Of a stretch of DNA of 64,000 nucleotides, positions 32,043 through 48,827 are shown in pieces. A program made the position numbers and the translations under genes. Source of the stretch: Rhododendron vialii (lineage: Eukaryota; Streptophyta; Magnoliopsida; Ericales; Ericaceae); NCBI RefSeq assembly GCF_030253575.1, contig NC_080560.1, forward strand, positions 8,242,501 to 8,306,500. The letters are read 5' to 3'. The notes under the pieces were generated by a model that was not told the DNA's origin, did not search any database, and saw only the letters and a program-made list of their open reading frames with translations. Position 1 is the stretch's first letter; each line of letters opens with the position of its first letter.

Positions 32043-33958
32043 GAACCTCGGTCTAATAGAAAGTGTATTGGCAAAAAACACCTGTGACACAAAAAGCGCA
32101 CTCCGTGACTCTCAATTCGTGTAGTTTCGTATAGCGTCTGCGACAAATCAAATGAATTTGAAGCACGTTGTGCACTTTTACGTACGTGTGCTCACGATTC
32201 TATAGTTATAGTTATGGTCATATAGCTAGGTTCCAGTTAATCATATTAGGTTTTCGTAGTTCTCTTAAGTTGTACTATGATCTGCTCGTCTAAGGGATAT
32301 GCCAAACTTGTGTTTTAGATGATGGAACTCTTTGCAGTTGCCGCAATTGTTTGGGTTCAATATTAATGTTTTGTAAAGAGTATGCATGATTACTTTTGTG
32401 GTTTTTTTTGCTTCTCTTAAGTTATTTTAAATATACAGTCCGCTTCTAGTGAGATATCCTGCACGTTCTTGCGTGCAAACTCCTAATCTCAATCGTTGGA
32501 TCTCGTTCGACGACCACTGAGGTGCAAGATCCAACGGTTAAGATTAGAAGTTCGGACGCAAAAATGTGCGGGATCTCTCACTTGAAGTTTTCTGTATATA
32601 TATTTAAATTTTTTTTTTTTTGCTTAACAGATGTTACTCTTTTTTTTTTTTTGGAAAAAAAATTGTCTTCAAAGATAGTGGTTACATTCCTCAATAAATT
32701 TTAGATGGTTGGACTTGGTTTCATTTGGATGACCAATGTTGACCCATAAAGGAAAAGTCAAACTTACAGCAGGTATAATATGTTGTCAGTTTAGTCCCTG
32801 GGTAACCATGTTTGTGGCTAAAATATACATTTGTAATCTCACACGGTCACTGTAGCAGTTCTTAAAAATAGCCAATTGCATTTTTTGTACGATAAATTAC
32901 AGTGTACAATTTATCGGCTACAGTGGCTATAAATCATTTGTCGGACGAAAAATTAACACGGCAAGTCATGTACGCGAAATTCTCGTGTACGATTTAGCGC
33001 ATACCGCGTTAGAAATAATTACTTGTCGGAATTTGATTGCATCACATACATAGTAACCTATTTTGAAAAGATTGGCATGAGTTACCCGATTGGCCTGAAC
33101 CCTACTTTTTTCCGGAATCTCGCTAAGAATAGCGGCGGCGGAATTTAATTTTGAGGTTTTCGTTGGTTGTCTTTCCAGGAAATTGTGGGGCGTCTAAAAA
33201 TAGCCATCTTCGATTACAATGAGACAATGTTGTTGTCCATTTTAGGGTTTGCCTTTATTTTTCAGTTCTGAAAACTTACGTTTTCTGTTATCTGCAGATA
33301 TAAGTCCTTACCTTACACATACCTTCTTTTCCTAAATAAAACATTTCTCCATACTTTCCCTATAAAAGTGATTTGGGGTGATAGAGGAATTTTGTCATAA
33401 ATTGGGCTGTTTTTCGAAAACCAAACATGCTTCACGTTTCCTTATAGTAGTAGTACATTTTAAATTTGTTTTCTTCCAACTTATAGTCTTTACTGTATTT
33501 TCTCTCTCTCTTTTTCCTATGACGAAAAAAATTCAAGATCCTTGAATATATAGCCTAAAATTACTTCTGTTTGGGTCTCCTTTGTGAAGGGAAAACTAGA
33601 CAATGAAAAGAAAAAGACAAAGTAGACGCTGGTTTCTCTTTATTTAATTGGTTGGGGTTTCGATAAGGTTTCTATTTTTTAAATACATATTTTTCGCTGT
33701 ATAATACAGATTATTCTTTTAATTTATAATACAAGTTATTTTTTTATAATATATCATCTTTAATTCAAAAAATAAAAATTTATTTTACTTATTCAAAGTG
33801 ATTATGGATCCATTTTTTTTGTCAAGTTACTCTTAAACATAAATAGGTCCAAGTAGAATCTCTCTCTCTCTCTCTCTCTCTTCATAGCCCTCAATAAATA
33901 TAGGATCCCGAGGACAATCTGGGAGGGGATTGTGGATGAAGGAGTCAAGTAAATTTAC
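32043..33958. other. MYB 3' flank and spacer with one fold-back element
   Basis: No other gene was found. The 3' UTR probably ends before about 32400. A fold-back of about 150 bp lies at 32442-32589: GCTTCTAGTGAGATATCCTG against the inverse of its right end, with GTTGGATCT near the centre of each arm. The rest is AT-rich spacer. Confidence 0.5.
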
Positions 33959-34346
33959 GGCTTAGTTTGGATTAAAAAGTTCAGTAACTTATTTTTTTGT
34001 CTTTATTCAAATTTATTTTACATTTGTTTGTTTTACGTCAAACTTTTGTAACTTATTGATTTATCTCGACGAGAGGAAACGGAAAAGTAAAAAATTAGAA
34101 TTGAAACTCATAATTTTTTGAATAAAGACAAAAATAAGTCAATAAGTCAGTTTTTTTTTTTTTTATACTTATTCTTGCCTTTTTGAAAAAAATTATGAGT
34201 TTCGATCAAAATTTTTTACTTTTCCGATTCTTCTCACTGAGAAGAATCAATAAGTCACAAAAGTTTGACACAAAACTAACAAATGATATTTTTTTTTGAA
34301 TAAAGATAAAAAAAAATACTATTCCACTTTTAAAGCCAAATGAGCC
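33959..34346. mobile_element. Long-armed fold-back MITE
   Basis: Arms of about 165 bp pair well: GGCTTAGTTTGGATTAAAAAG on the left, GGCTCATTTGGCTTTAAAAG on the inverted right. Both continue with TTTATTCAAA, GTCAAACTTTTGT, ACTTATTGATT, GGAAAAGTAAAAAATT and GAAACTCATAATTTTTT. The loop is a T-run near 34150. The target duplication is unclear. Superfamily not assigned. Confidence 0.75.
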
Positions 34347-35015
34347 CTGTAGTGCAATAGTTTTTATATTTATTTCTCACATCTAACCCCTTTAAACTAG
34401 AAAATTGCTCAAACTACGTATCACAATCAGAAGTTTTTCATGTATCAGTATATTGTGGCTTCGTGATCGTCTGCGAATACGCAACCTAGTCTTTTGTGCT
34501 TATTATTATTATTATTTTTTTGGTAAATAGTTTTGTGCTTATTGTTTACACATACGGTCCTCCATTGTCTCCAGATTCTCGCTGTCTCTTGATCTCTTCG
34601 TTTGACTACGTTCTGCTATACAAAAATTAGGAAGAATTGGCTTCAAATCCAAATGGTTGATAGCATGTTGTCCTAATAGAGGAAACATTTGACTACCATT
34701 AGAACTGAGGTTATCAATGTATTGCATACACTTGATCGGCACATGACAAGTTGTCGAGTTTCTTAATAAAAATCTTGTTGTCGATAAAATAAAATAAAAA
34801 AATTGAGATTGTTTGAAACAAAACCTGAGGGATCTATCGTTAGTTTTGTATAAGCTTGCTAGCTTACTAAAAAAGGTTATTAAAAGAAATTTTCCAATTA
34901 ATTTCAAGCCCCATTGAGAAAGCCTTGCACTTGCGTAAAGAGCTTTTTGAGGGATCACGAAGAATGCATGAGTAATGAAATACTCCCCATTTTAAGCCGC
35001 TGTAGACACATCATG

Positions 35016-35050
<35 letters not shown>

Positions 35051-35515
35051 AAAGATACGTGTTATCTCTTGTCTTTCGAAATTAGAAAATGAAGAGGTAA
35101 GAGAGATACTTCCACTGTCCCAATTTAAATGCTCCGTACGAAAGATCGTATATCTTTAACATCAAAAATAATACTTTTGGAATTAATTTTTAACTTTGTT
35201 TTGTATCATTCAAAAGATTTCAATGAGTACTTTAAAACAGTGCAAAAAAACTTCCAAAAAGAATTATGAAAAATACGATTTTTTTTGAAAGTCAAAATGA
35301 CAAGATTTTACGTATGGACTATCTATACCTCTCTTTCAATCTTTGATGCATGCAGTATATTGATGATCTTGTTGATAGTACTTTTCTAAAACAAATAGAC
35401 GAGATTACGGACTAGGATTCAATCAATCTGGATTTTGTTAATATTTAGCCAATACATGAGCCCAAAGTATATACCCGAGCGATCAGCCCCTTTCTACTAA
35501 GGGTGCACGCATATA
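34347..35515. other. Intergenic, no gene recognised
   Basis: A CT tract lies at about 35019-35046. The frame at 34539-34958 shows no conserved features. Confidence 0.4.
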
Positions 35516-35845
35516 TGTAACCTGCAGACTTTTGATCTCAGTTGTTGGATTGTGTTTTCAATGGTTCGGATCCGCGGACGATTTCCTTACCGGTAAGAAA
35601 TCGTCCGTGGCATTTCGGATTTGAGGGTATTTAGGGTTTTGTTGGTATTTGACCAGCACTTGGGTCTCGGGTACCTATGGAGATTAAGTAATTTTAATTT
35701 TCTTGTGCCTTTGTCCTTTTAATCTTTGTAATTTTCGAATTCAGTGATTAATAAATTTTTCGCTGATCAAAAAAAGAAATCGTTCGCGGATCTGAATCAT
35801 TGAAAACACAATCTAACGGCTGAGATCAAAAGTTCGCATTTTACA
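35516..35845. mobile_element. Fold-back element split by a small retroposon
   Basis: The arms CTTTTGATCTCAG...TTGTGTTTTCAATG (left) and their inverse at about 35790-35840 (right) pair over about 70 bp. The original centre was CTTACCGGTAAG. A piece at 35611-35773 interrupts the right arm. It is flanked by AAGAAATCGTCCGTGG (35595-35610) and AAGAAATCGTTCGCGG (35774-35789) and ends in a LINE-like 3' tail (AATCTTTGTAATTTT...AATAAATTTTT, then an A-run). The order of events is therefore fold-back first, retroposon second. Confidence 0.75.
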
Positions 35846-36291
35846 ACTCTAAGAACATCCTTAATTAGAAGAAGCGGAGTACCCGAGCGATAATCAAATT
35901 ATGTTTTTTTAGGGAATAATCAAATTATGTAGGTCGTTGGAAATCCGTGAGTCTCAATTGAACCATCCGATCCGTCAAGCAAATCGGATAAGCCACTTCC
36001 AATCATTGAACATATGGTACGTACGTATGATCCATCCACAATCAACTTGCACAAATAATGTCTAATATTTTTCAATCCTATTGAAAGACACAACTATACG
36101 ACGACGTCACATGTCTTTTGCCAGTCACCTTGTTCATTAATTCACGAATTCTAAAGTTGATAGCATCGACAAAAGGTGACGCCCATAAATAATTGATCAT
36201 GAAAATAAGAGAATGTGAACATATAAAATACGTAGGAAGGGAGATAGTGATCCTTATCCCAATAAAATATATCCCATTAATGCAATGACCT
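35846..36291. other. Intergenic, no gene recognised
   Basis: Short AT-rich spacer up to the target duplication of the LINE-derived retroposon. No coding frame or repeat was recognised. Confidence 0.4.
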
Positions 36292-36648
36292 AAAATTGCA
36301 CAAGTTTTCTTTTACTGGAAGCCGTGTGGGTGATCAGCAGAGCAGGGGAGTATGTAGCTCTTTTTTGACGAGAGATCAGCCGCTAAAGCTATTCATAAAT
36401 TGGAACAAAAATGCTACTTGCACAATTGTTGTGTTGGTTGTGTGCGTAATTCTGACCGTCCGGATGTATTTGGACGGTCTAGATTTTAAAGAAACTCTTT
36501 CAAGGAAAAGTTTAACTTTTATGGGGAAGAGTAAACTGGAAAGGAGGTTGAGAAGATCGAAAAGGAAGATTAAGAAGAAGAAATTTCTTGCGGAGTTTGG
36601 GATTAAGACCGACAAAGTTAGTCGTAGAAATAAGATGATCCTTGCTTC

Positions 36649-39486
36649 TGTAACGCCTTGATTTTCAGACACGTTAATTAAATCCGTTTTAATGGATTTA
36701 ATAATTCATAAGACCGATTTAAGAAATGAAATTTTATTAAACAGAGTTTAGCAGCGAAAATCTCAAATACTAACGTCAAAATTTCTTAATTGTCTTACAA
36801 TCCCAAAAATAAAACAAAATTTAACTAATGTGATAACATCTTTGAAAATTCAAATAACAGTATTTCAAATTAACAGAGCTTCTAAGGGCATATCCAAAAC
36901 TCGACAAACTCCCCTTCTTCAGCTGGGAGGTCCTCACCTTAGTACTGATTAACTTGTAGAGGATCCTGTTCTTTGGTCTCTTGATATCCTGCATCCTCTG
37001 GCAAATTGATCACCAAAGCAATCGATTTACCAAGATATAAACGTATCCGTGAGTGATAATTCACTCAGTAGAATAATTCTAACCCTACCAACCCTTACTC
37101 TACAATTAGCAATTCAACAATATAACAATTGATAATATACAGATGGTATAAAATAATAGCACATCGTCTTTTTCTTTACTATCCATTAACTTACATGAAA
37201 TATTAGGATTCTCTCCACGAGATTCTTTCCTCCCACATCCACCAACTTTGACCGTCCCATGGAATAACTCTCCATTTATTTTTCCTATACCAGGGTTTTA
37301 AGCGAATACTACCAAATTATGTACTCAGTCTGGATTCGCCAACAACCATAATAAAAGAACAGCTCACCATGACAACTCAGCATTAGGGGTCGCAATATCT
37401 TATTGCCAAAATCCTTTACCGTCTCCCAACTTTACACACTAGGTACTTTACCATACCCTTAATCTATACACTGGGTATTGTACCGTATCCAGGGATCCTT
37501 TACCGTTTTCCAAAATACTGTATCCGGAGTCTTTTACCATCTTCCACACACACATTAGGTACTGTACCGTATTTAGGATCCTTTACCGTATCCCAAATCA
37601 TGTACCCGGAGTCCTTTACCGTCCTCCACACACTCTGAGTACTTTACTGTACTCGGGTTCCTTTACCGTTCCCCAACTCAACTAAAGGTATTTTACCGTA
37701 CCAGGATCCTTTACCGACACCCAACATCCTCAATCAACTTTACCATTTTATCATTTACTTATCCACGTCTATGAGTTCACTACTCGAAACCACCCAGGAA
37801 TCCAAATCCAATCTAGCAAGTACAACAATAAGAAATCCATAATAGCATTATCAATAAACAAAATACATTTCAATATAAAACCAAGCATGACAATTGTTAT
37901 GGTGCGAGTAAGTAAAACACATAGAGTTTTATGATTGGGTCAATGCCCTTAAGGTTTGTTGAACAAGTAAATTAGTTATAGTTTTTATTAATTTCAAATG
38001 TGCCATTAGCAATTTCGTAGGCTTAGCTTTGATAATGTACTAGGGTACCCTTTTAGGTCTCAAGTATAATTATTGAGCCACATAATTTGAATCCATTACA
38101 GTAACTTACAGTATAAAAATCTAACTTACAGTATAAAAATCTAAAGGTGCAATTTTATACATTGGCAAATCTTATTTACTTGGTTTTCCAAACTAGGTAA
38201 AATAGTAATTTAGTAGCTTTCATAACTCATTTGATTAAAAATGAGTACATTGACTAATCTAGGATATTACTGTCCAAAATATATTATTAACAATTAGGGT
38301 TGAAACATAATCTTAATAAATTTCAGGGGCTAATTTTAATATGTTATCGAAGTACCTTAAATAGACAAAGGGAAAAGCTGTAATTTAGGTGTCATTTTTT
38401 AAAAAGCCAACGCGTATGAACAGTATCAAAATTGTGAATAGTAACCACGCCTATGAACAGTGAACAGTTAGTTTTCGGAAAACTTGGGTTTCGTTCATTC
38501 GATTCCAATTTCGATTCTTTGCGATTCTTACCATAAAAACTAGTATCTTAGTACATTAATATACTTAGGAGGAAATAGAGTAGCGATTATACTACCTTTA
38601 ATCCGGACAAAACGATTTGGTGGAGTACGGTGGGTTTCGTTTGGCGGCGAAAGATCGGTATTCTAGCAGCAACTTAGGGCTGGACTAACTTGACCAAAGA
38701 TCTGCCGTTTTGGATGATTTTTGTGTCTAACGCGAAGATCTTGAAACGCTCTAAAACTTTCTTGAAGAAGTCTAAGCCCGAAAACCAATCTAAGTAGGAG
38801 AAAAATGAAAGTTTAGAAGGGTCGCTGAATCTGCCTGGAATCAGAATCCGAGAATTTTACCAAACTTTGAATGGCGATAACTCTATCAATTCTTGACCGT
38901 TTTGGGCGATTCTTGGGTTTAAATCGAAGCTCTCGACCCGCTCTACAACATTCCTGAAGAAACTCAAGCCTAAAAATGACATCAACAAGGAAGAAAAAGG
39001 CCATGAACAGAGGTACGTGATATGGACGAAAAACGAAATGGTGTGATCCCTCTTTTCTTGTTTCCGTTTTTGCAGTGGACTAGGAGTGTTGTATTGTGAG
39101 AGAGGAGTGGGGTTTTGAGGATAAATATGAAAGTGGTGGAATGCGAGAGGAGAGAGAGAGATAGTTTAGAAAGAGTTTGAAAGGGAGTGGATAAGTGAAA
39201 AGATAGAGATAGAGGGAGAGATAGGTGAGGGATGCGTATCCAAATCCCATATATTGTGAGATGGTTACTAATATCTATTTTACAGATATATAGACACACT
39301 TATATATAGTTACAAGCTAATTAATAATGTATAAGCTAAACTAATTTTAATCACCAAAAATTAATCTAGGTTGTAGTTTAATCTAATTACACTTTTAAAT
39401 AATTAATCAATTACTATAGACTATTTGATTAAAAATAATAATTTCTTTATTCGAAAAAAAATAGGGCAAAAATCCTGGTTGTTACA
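36649..39486. mobile_element. Solo LTR, 2.8 kb, of a gypsy-type retrotransposon
   Basis: It starts TGTAACGCC and ends GGTTGTTACA, with TG...CA ends, and is flanked by the 5-bp duplication GCTTC (36644-36648 and 39487-39491). No primer site, polypurine tract, gag or pol lies inside, so it is one LTR left by recombination between two. The termini resemble those of gypsy (Tekay-like) LTRs. It carries a minisatellite at 37400-37725. Orientation was not decided. Confidence 0.82.
37400..37725. repeat. Imperfect minisatellite in the solo LTR
   Basis: Recurring GGATCCTTTACCGT and GGTACTGTACCGTA words alternate with variants at an irregular spacing of about 30 to 65 bp. It differs in sequence from the 36-bp array of the Gag-only element but sits in a comparable LTR context. 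Confidence 0.7.
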
Positions 39487-40476
39487 GCTTCCTCTTTATC
39501 TTCTGGTGACATCAGGAACCGAAATTCTCACCTTTTTAAGGAAGCTCGAGAGATGATGGATGTTGGTGCTAGGTTGGGCAATCATTTTAAAGTGGGGAGA
39601 AATTTTATGCTAAAGACTCTTGTTGAAATGCACGAGGCCGATCTAGCAGAAAGAATTGATGGGTTTGATGATTTGGAGAATGAGTTTGATTTGGAGGATG
39701 ATGTCGACCATGAGGACGATACCTCCCTTTCTTTGGAATTTTTATCCGTGGTTTTCCGTGTTTGGTTTTTTGCTGGGTTTAGGTCTTTTCCCTTTTGGCT
39801 TGTTTCTTTTGGGCTTCAGGTGTGGGTGTCGGTGGTGAGTTTTGCTCTTGTGTTCGGGTGCAGGTTTAGGTTTTTATTTTAGTTGGTGTTTCTGTTGTTC
39901 AGGCTTTGGTGTTTCTTTCGGCTTTTGTGGGGTTTTGGTTGTGGTGGTTTAGGTGGTTTCCATGTTTTTAGGGTGTTGATGCGGATGGCCTCTTGCCATC
40001 TTTTGGTGTTGGTTCTTGAGTGGCGTTTGCTGGTGTGCTCGAGATCCGTTTAATCTTTGTAATCATATTTAAAGATTAATAAAATCTTTTTGCTTTTTCA
40101 AAAAAATTGCACAAATTCCTTCATTGCTTTTTCAAAAAAAATTGCACAAATTCTTTCAAGGATCGAAATAAAAAGGTAAATAAGCCCATTGACTGCAATG
40201 CTCTGATATTAGTCGAGGTGCAGACAATAATTAAGGAGAAAGCGAGTACTTCTAACAAGAGTGGAGATGAATAGCTTAAATTAACAGGTTGGAACAAAGA
40301 AACTGCAAGCAGTATTAATCCAATAACTAATTAATCAGTAGATCATTTAATATAAATCTTTGTCAACGTACAGAACAACCAAGATCAAAACACACCCGAA
40401 GACAGAATTATCTCATAATCATCTCAATATCCACTAATATAAGAGTGGATGAATTTCAGCAAATGGCATACAACTA

Positions 40477-44609
<4,133 letters not shown>

Positions 44610-44944
44610 CTCTCTCTCTCTCTCTCTCTCTCCTCTTCTTCCTCTCTCTCTCTAAAATGTGATTCACCCAACTTTAGAAAGAGGGACAGACACCCACTAC
44701 ATAGGAGAAAAACGAGGGGTTTTTTGTGGACTCCGATTTTTTGTTGTTACTTTGGAATTTCGAATTACAGATTTATTGCAAATGTTATTGGTGTAGGAGT
44801 GGTGGGTGAGTAGTTCTCGTCGACTAAATCACATCGTCATCATGATGTTTACTCACTTTTTAGTGCACTACTAGTCGTTTGGTGCGGAATGTGGGCATCA
44901 CAGTACGAAGATTTCACTGTCCAAAACCAAAAGAAAAATTCTAT

Positions 44945-45069
44945 GTACCCCGAAAGAGTACTCAGAAACTACTACGAATTTGAAAATTGATGGTCCAAAT
45001 TAACTTTAAGTGAATCTGGACCATTGAATTTCAAATTCGGAATAATTTCTGAGTACTCTTTCGGGGTAC
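44945..45069. mobile_element. Short fold-back MITE
   Basis: GTACCCCGAAAGAGTACTCA on the left and its inverse TGAGTACTCTTTCGGGGTAC on the right match perfectly. The arms go on through GAATTTGAAA and ATGGTCCA-type segments. The whole 125 bp can form a near-complete hairpin. It lies 5' of the reductase gene. No target duplication was assigned. Confidence 0.75.
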
Positions 45070-46644
45070 CTAGCACTTCTAAAACCAAAACCCCGAGAAA
45101 TAATTTCGAATTGCCGCTACTAGTTTTTGTTACTGGGCTTTTAGGCTGGATTTCTCTTATTCTTTACACGAACTAAACGGGTTATCGTCCGAAAAACAAA
45201 AAAACAAAAATCGAGATAGGTCATTTTCTTCTTATACAATTTTTTTCGGGAAAACCCAATGTAGTTTTTTTATTTTTTATTTTTATTGTAGTTTTTTTCG
45301 TTAGTCAATTTGGTTTTTCTTGCAAATCTATGCTATACACTATCAAAGAAAATGGTCCTTTTTGTAATGAGAGCTCTGACGGTGTTACGTCATTAAATTT
45401 TATGAAGAAGTTCATTATGAACATAACACTATCAAAGAAGTTCATTACTAAAAGATTCTATTTTTATTTTTATTTTTAAAGTCTGATTTCAAAAACTCGC
45501 ATGTATTTAAAACATTTTTAAAAAAGCAAAATAGTTCTTTTATTTTAGGAAAAATGGGACCCTTTTAATGAGATGAGTTGGTCGTTAAAAGATCAATTCA
45601 AGTCATTATGGACTTTCACCATGTTAAAGTTTGTTCTCATTTGGTTGGTAAGAAAAAGACTTTAACAAAAAGCTGTTGTGCAAAGACGACCTTCAATCTA
45701 TTCGGGTCATGAATCATTGTCAACATTAAACGCCTAACTAAATAATTTTCACAGGATGAATTTAGGCAAAGGTAAAGTCTGAATTAGAGATGTTTAACAA
45801 CCCTTGGACTTTGTTGACCCTGAAGTAGGAACTGAAGAGTGTACTCCTCTTTCTCTTATGTATAGGGTCTTGACCACGACTCATCTTGTGATCAGATTAC
45901 TTTATGTTATTTTGTCTCACAAACGTGTAACTCGAGGAGTTTGGTGAAGTGGACATGGAACAATAACCACATGTTTTATTTATGAGGAGTGTGTCACAGT
46001 TGAGGCTACTCCAGGAAATAGATTCAGTGGAGTATTGTGGGGTGATCCGGATCTAAACGTAGCATTTTCGTCACGCTCGTTTGATTTGCCTCCGCCGTGA
46101 TTGAATGAGAATGGATAAGAGACTCACGAGATTGTCATGAGGGGCCAGGGATGGCTAAAGAAGGGTGCCCATCAACCTTTGTGAGAGAGGGTTGTAGTTA
46201 CAAGGCCTAGGCGACTGTTTTTCTATCACGAAAAATATAAAAACCTCTGAATTTAGGGGCAACTAGAGATTTATGCGCATTTGGGTCAAACAAACTGTGT
46301 AAAATGTAATTTCCTTCTCTCTCTCTCCAGTTGCAAAAAAAAGGTAGACCACTTCCAAAGTGCCATAAGACTGACTTTGTCTTCAACGTTACTACCAAAC
46401 TGGCACGACTAGACGCCCCCGCCAAAATTACACTATTTCATAATTTTTTTTGATCATACGTTTATGTCAGTTTAGGGCCTTTAGGCTACTTCAATTCATT
46501 TAATTCGGAGATTAATCTCATTATCAATTAGTGGGTGCCTATTCAAAATCAGAGCAAAAACTTAATTTGTATGTAACAACCAGGGCTAGTCCAAAGGTTT
46601 TTAGTGCCCAAGACCTAATAAAAAAAAGTGTGCCCTTAAAAATT
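45070..46644. other. Intergenic, no gene recognised
   Basis: AT-rich spacer with poly(T) runs. No conserved frame was seen. Confidence 0.4.
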
Positions 46645-46646
46645 TA

Positions 46647-46918
46647 CTCCCTCCGTCCCTTTTTAAATGTCCTACTTCGTAACTCCAACTTATTAAAAAA
46701 ACATCATCATTATACCTTTCACATCAATTTTTTTCTCCACTTTCCCTACTTACCCATCATCATTACATTTTTTACTCACTAACTTTTCAAAATGGAATCT
46801 ACTTTTAGGGACAAAATAGACAATGTACCAATTTTTACCCACTAACTTTACCAAATGGACACTTATTAAGGGACAGCCCAAAATGGAATACTGGACTATA
46901 ATAAGGGGACGGAGGGAG
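46647..46918. mobile_element. Stowaway MITE, copy 2
   Basis: Starts CTCCCTCCGTCC and ends GGACGGAGGGAG, with TA on both sides (46645-46646 and 46919-46920). Its interior is the reverse-complement relative of the copy at 25144-25414 (for example TGTCCATTTGG and TAGATTCCATTTTG in opposite orientation). 272 bp. Confidence 0.92.
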
Positions 46919-46920
46919 TA

Positions 46921-48505
46921 ATATTTAACAATTTTTATAACAACAATCACAATACGAGAAAGCCAAATCAGTATAAAGTTCTACTAATAATTACATATGA
47001 ACACAAAATACGAGATTGTCAAGTTTTTGGGGTGGGTTTGGGGGAGAAACGATTTTTGGGGAGGTGTTATTCGGTGGTTTGGGGGAAATGATTTTGAGGT
47101 TTAGTAGATTGGGCACTTGGGCTTATGGAATGGTGGGTTGGGCTATCTCATTACCTCTAATTGGGCATTTTTTTTCTTCATTTTATTGGGCTTAAAAAGA
47201 GTCTTACTCAAACTCAATTAGTAACGACTCCGAAAGAGTTGATAATACCTAAGACTGAGGTTTTGAGCTCTTAAGTTCCAATTTCTGAGCCTTGATTCGC
47301 AGGCCAACCAGCTCGCGGTTAATTACCGGGATTATTTATGCAATATCACTTTCTTCATCGTGGTCAATCATTTATACCAAAGACTATATATATACAGCAA
47401 ACAACTTTTAAATCACCTACCAAACAACATTTAAGCTTTCTGCAGTAGAATTAATCGTGATAGCAAAAAATAAAATTGGTTGGAAAGAAATAAGAAAACA
47501 ATCTTTATACCAGAGTCTATACAACAACACCCATCTGCACAAGTCAGTTGCCTAACTGCCTGAGGTGAAGAACGATTGGTGCTGACGGAAAACCTGTTCG
47601 CTTTCTTTTTTTTAGACAAATTGTCCCTCTTTGTTTAAACTGTTTGACATAATTATTTAAACTCACTAGGATTGGGACATAAATGAGTTCCACAAATAGA
47701 ATGGTTATTTAATTTCTTTTTAACTTATATAGGGGTCCTGCATCATATACTTAAGTTCTCCTCCTAGTAGATTTAAATCATTATGTTTTCATCCTGAAAT
47801 TTAAAAAAACAACAATACTCTTATGTATACAAAACATATTTTACTATATAACCTAATTCCTCACAACCCTAAATCAAATATGTTGCAGGAGGGGGACTTA
47901 AATATGTCTATGCTGCAGGACCCCTATTTTAGTTTCCCTTTACTAAATTATATGTGCAATTCAATTAAAATTTTCTCGAGATTACATATTTTGTGTTCGA
48001 TTAAAAAAGTTTAATTGTAGGAGAGATTACGTGTTGTTGCAATACCACATGCAACATGGAAAACATTAATTCCTTGAGATATGTGTATTGCCATAATTGG
48101 TAATTTATGACATTAAATTGTGTCATCATTAATATTGAATCTCTGACCAATAAGGTGGTGCAAAAATTAATTACCATAAATTAACTAATCGAAGTTAATG
48201 ATGCTAATTAGAAATCAAAATTTTGAATGCGCATGCAAGTCTATGTAATATTTCAGTTACTCTCTGTGAGTAAAGAATATACCTTTAATTAATGGCCAGA
48301 TAATATACATTATACAGCAAAGATTACAACGTCACTTGAAGACATGATAAGAGACGAAGAGCACATTGGACTGCTGGCCTATTCATTTGGGGCTTAAATA
48401 TTGCATCTTTTAACCTTGAATTATGACATTTTTTCAAATACCCCTTCAACTACGAAACCCTGCCTTGACTACCTTAAACTATCTACACCTTTTAACTTGG
48501 ACCTC
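46921..48505. other. Intergenic, no gene recognised
   Basis: AT-rich spacer. The short frames at 47431-47619 and 47823-48014 show no features. Confidence 0.4.
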
Positions 48506-48508
48506 TAA

Positions 48509-48824
48509 GAGCATCTCCGATCCTTATCAAAATTTTCACCTACATTTGGGTAGAGATATGGGTGAGGCATCTCCAATACTAAACCCATAGTTTTACTCAA
48601 ATCTATTATTGAATGACACACTTGTAATTAATGAGTGACACAATTGTAATTAATAACAATGAAAAGAGGGTTTGAAAAAAATGGGTATGAGTTTGAGTCT
48701 CCCCAAATTAGAGTGAGGGAATGGGTAAAACTCAAAATGGGTATGACATTGGAGATGGATTTTTAGGTTTTTTTACTCAAATTTTGGATATGGGTAACAA
48801 AATGGGTAAGGATTGGAGATGCTC
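48509..48824. mobile_element. Tourist-like (PIF/Harbinger) MITE
   Basis: GAGCATCTCCGATCCTTA at the left and its inverse TAAGGATTGGAGATGCTC at the right differ by one base. It is flanked by TAA on both sides (48506-48508 and 48825-48827), the 3-bp duplication typical of PIF/Harbinger. 316 bp, with ATGGGTA-rich internal repeats and no coding. Confidence 0.88.
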
Positions 48825-48827
48825 TAA

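Larger units (their letters stand above)
36307..40102 (+). mobile_element. LINE-derived retroposon interrupted by a solo LTR
   Basis: It is flanked by AAAATTGCACAA(G/A)TT at 36292-36306 and 40103-40117 and ends in a LINE-like 3' tail (ATCTTTGTAATCATATTTAAAG...TTTTTCAAAAAA). The coding part reads through both sides of the LTR: a basic stretch (KLERRLRRSKRKIKKKK), then SSGDIRNRNSHLFKEA and MMDVGARLGNHF. This resembles the linker between ORF1 and the endonuclease in plant LINE polyproteins (SDSEIRNRN type). It goes directly into a G/T-rich 3' UTR with no endonuclease or reverse transcriptase, so this is an internally deleted, non-autonomous copy. Removing the LTR plus one GCTTC repeat would leave the frame open across the join. 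Confidence 0.65.
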
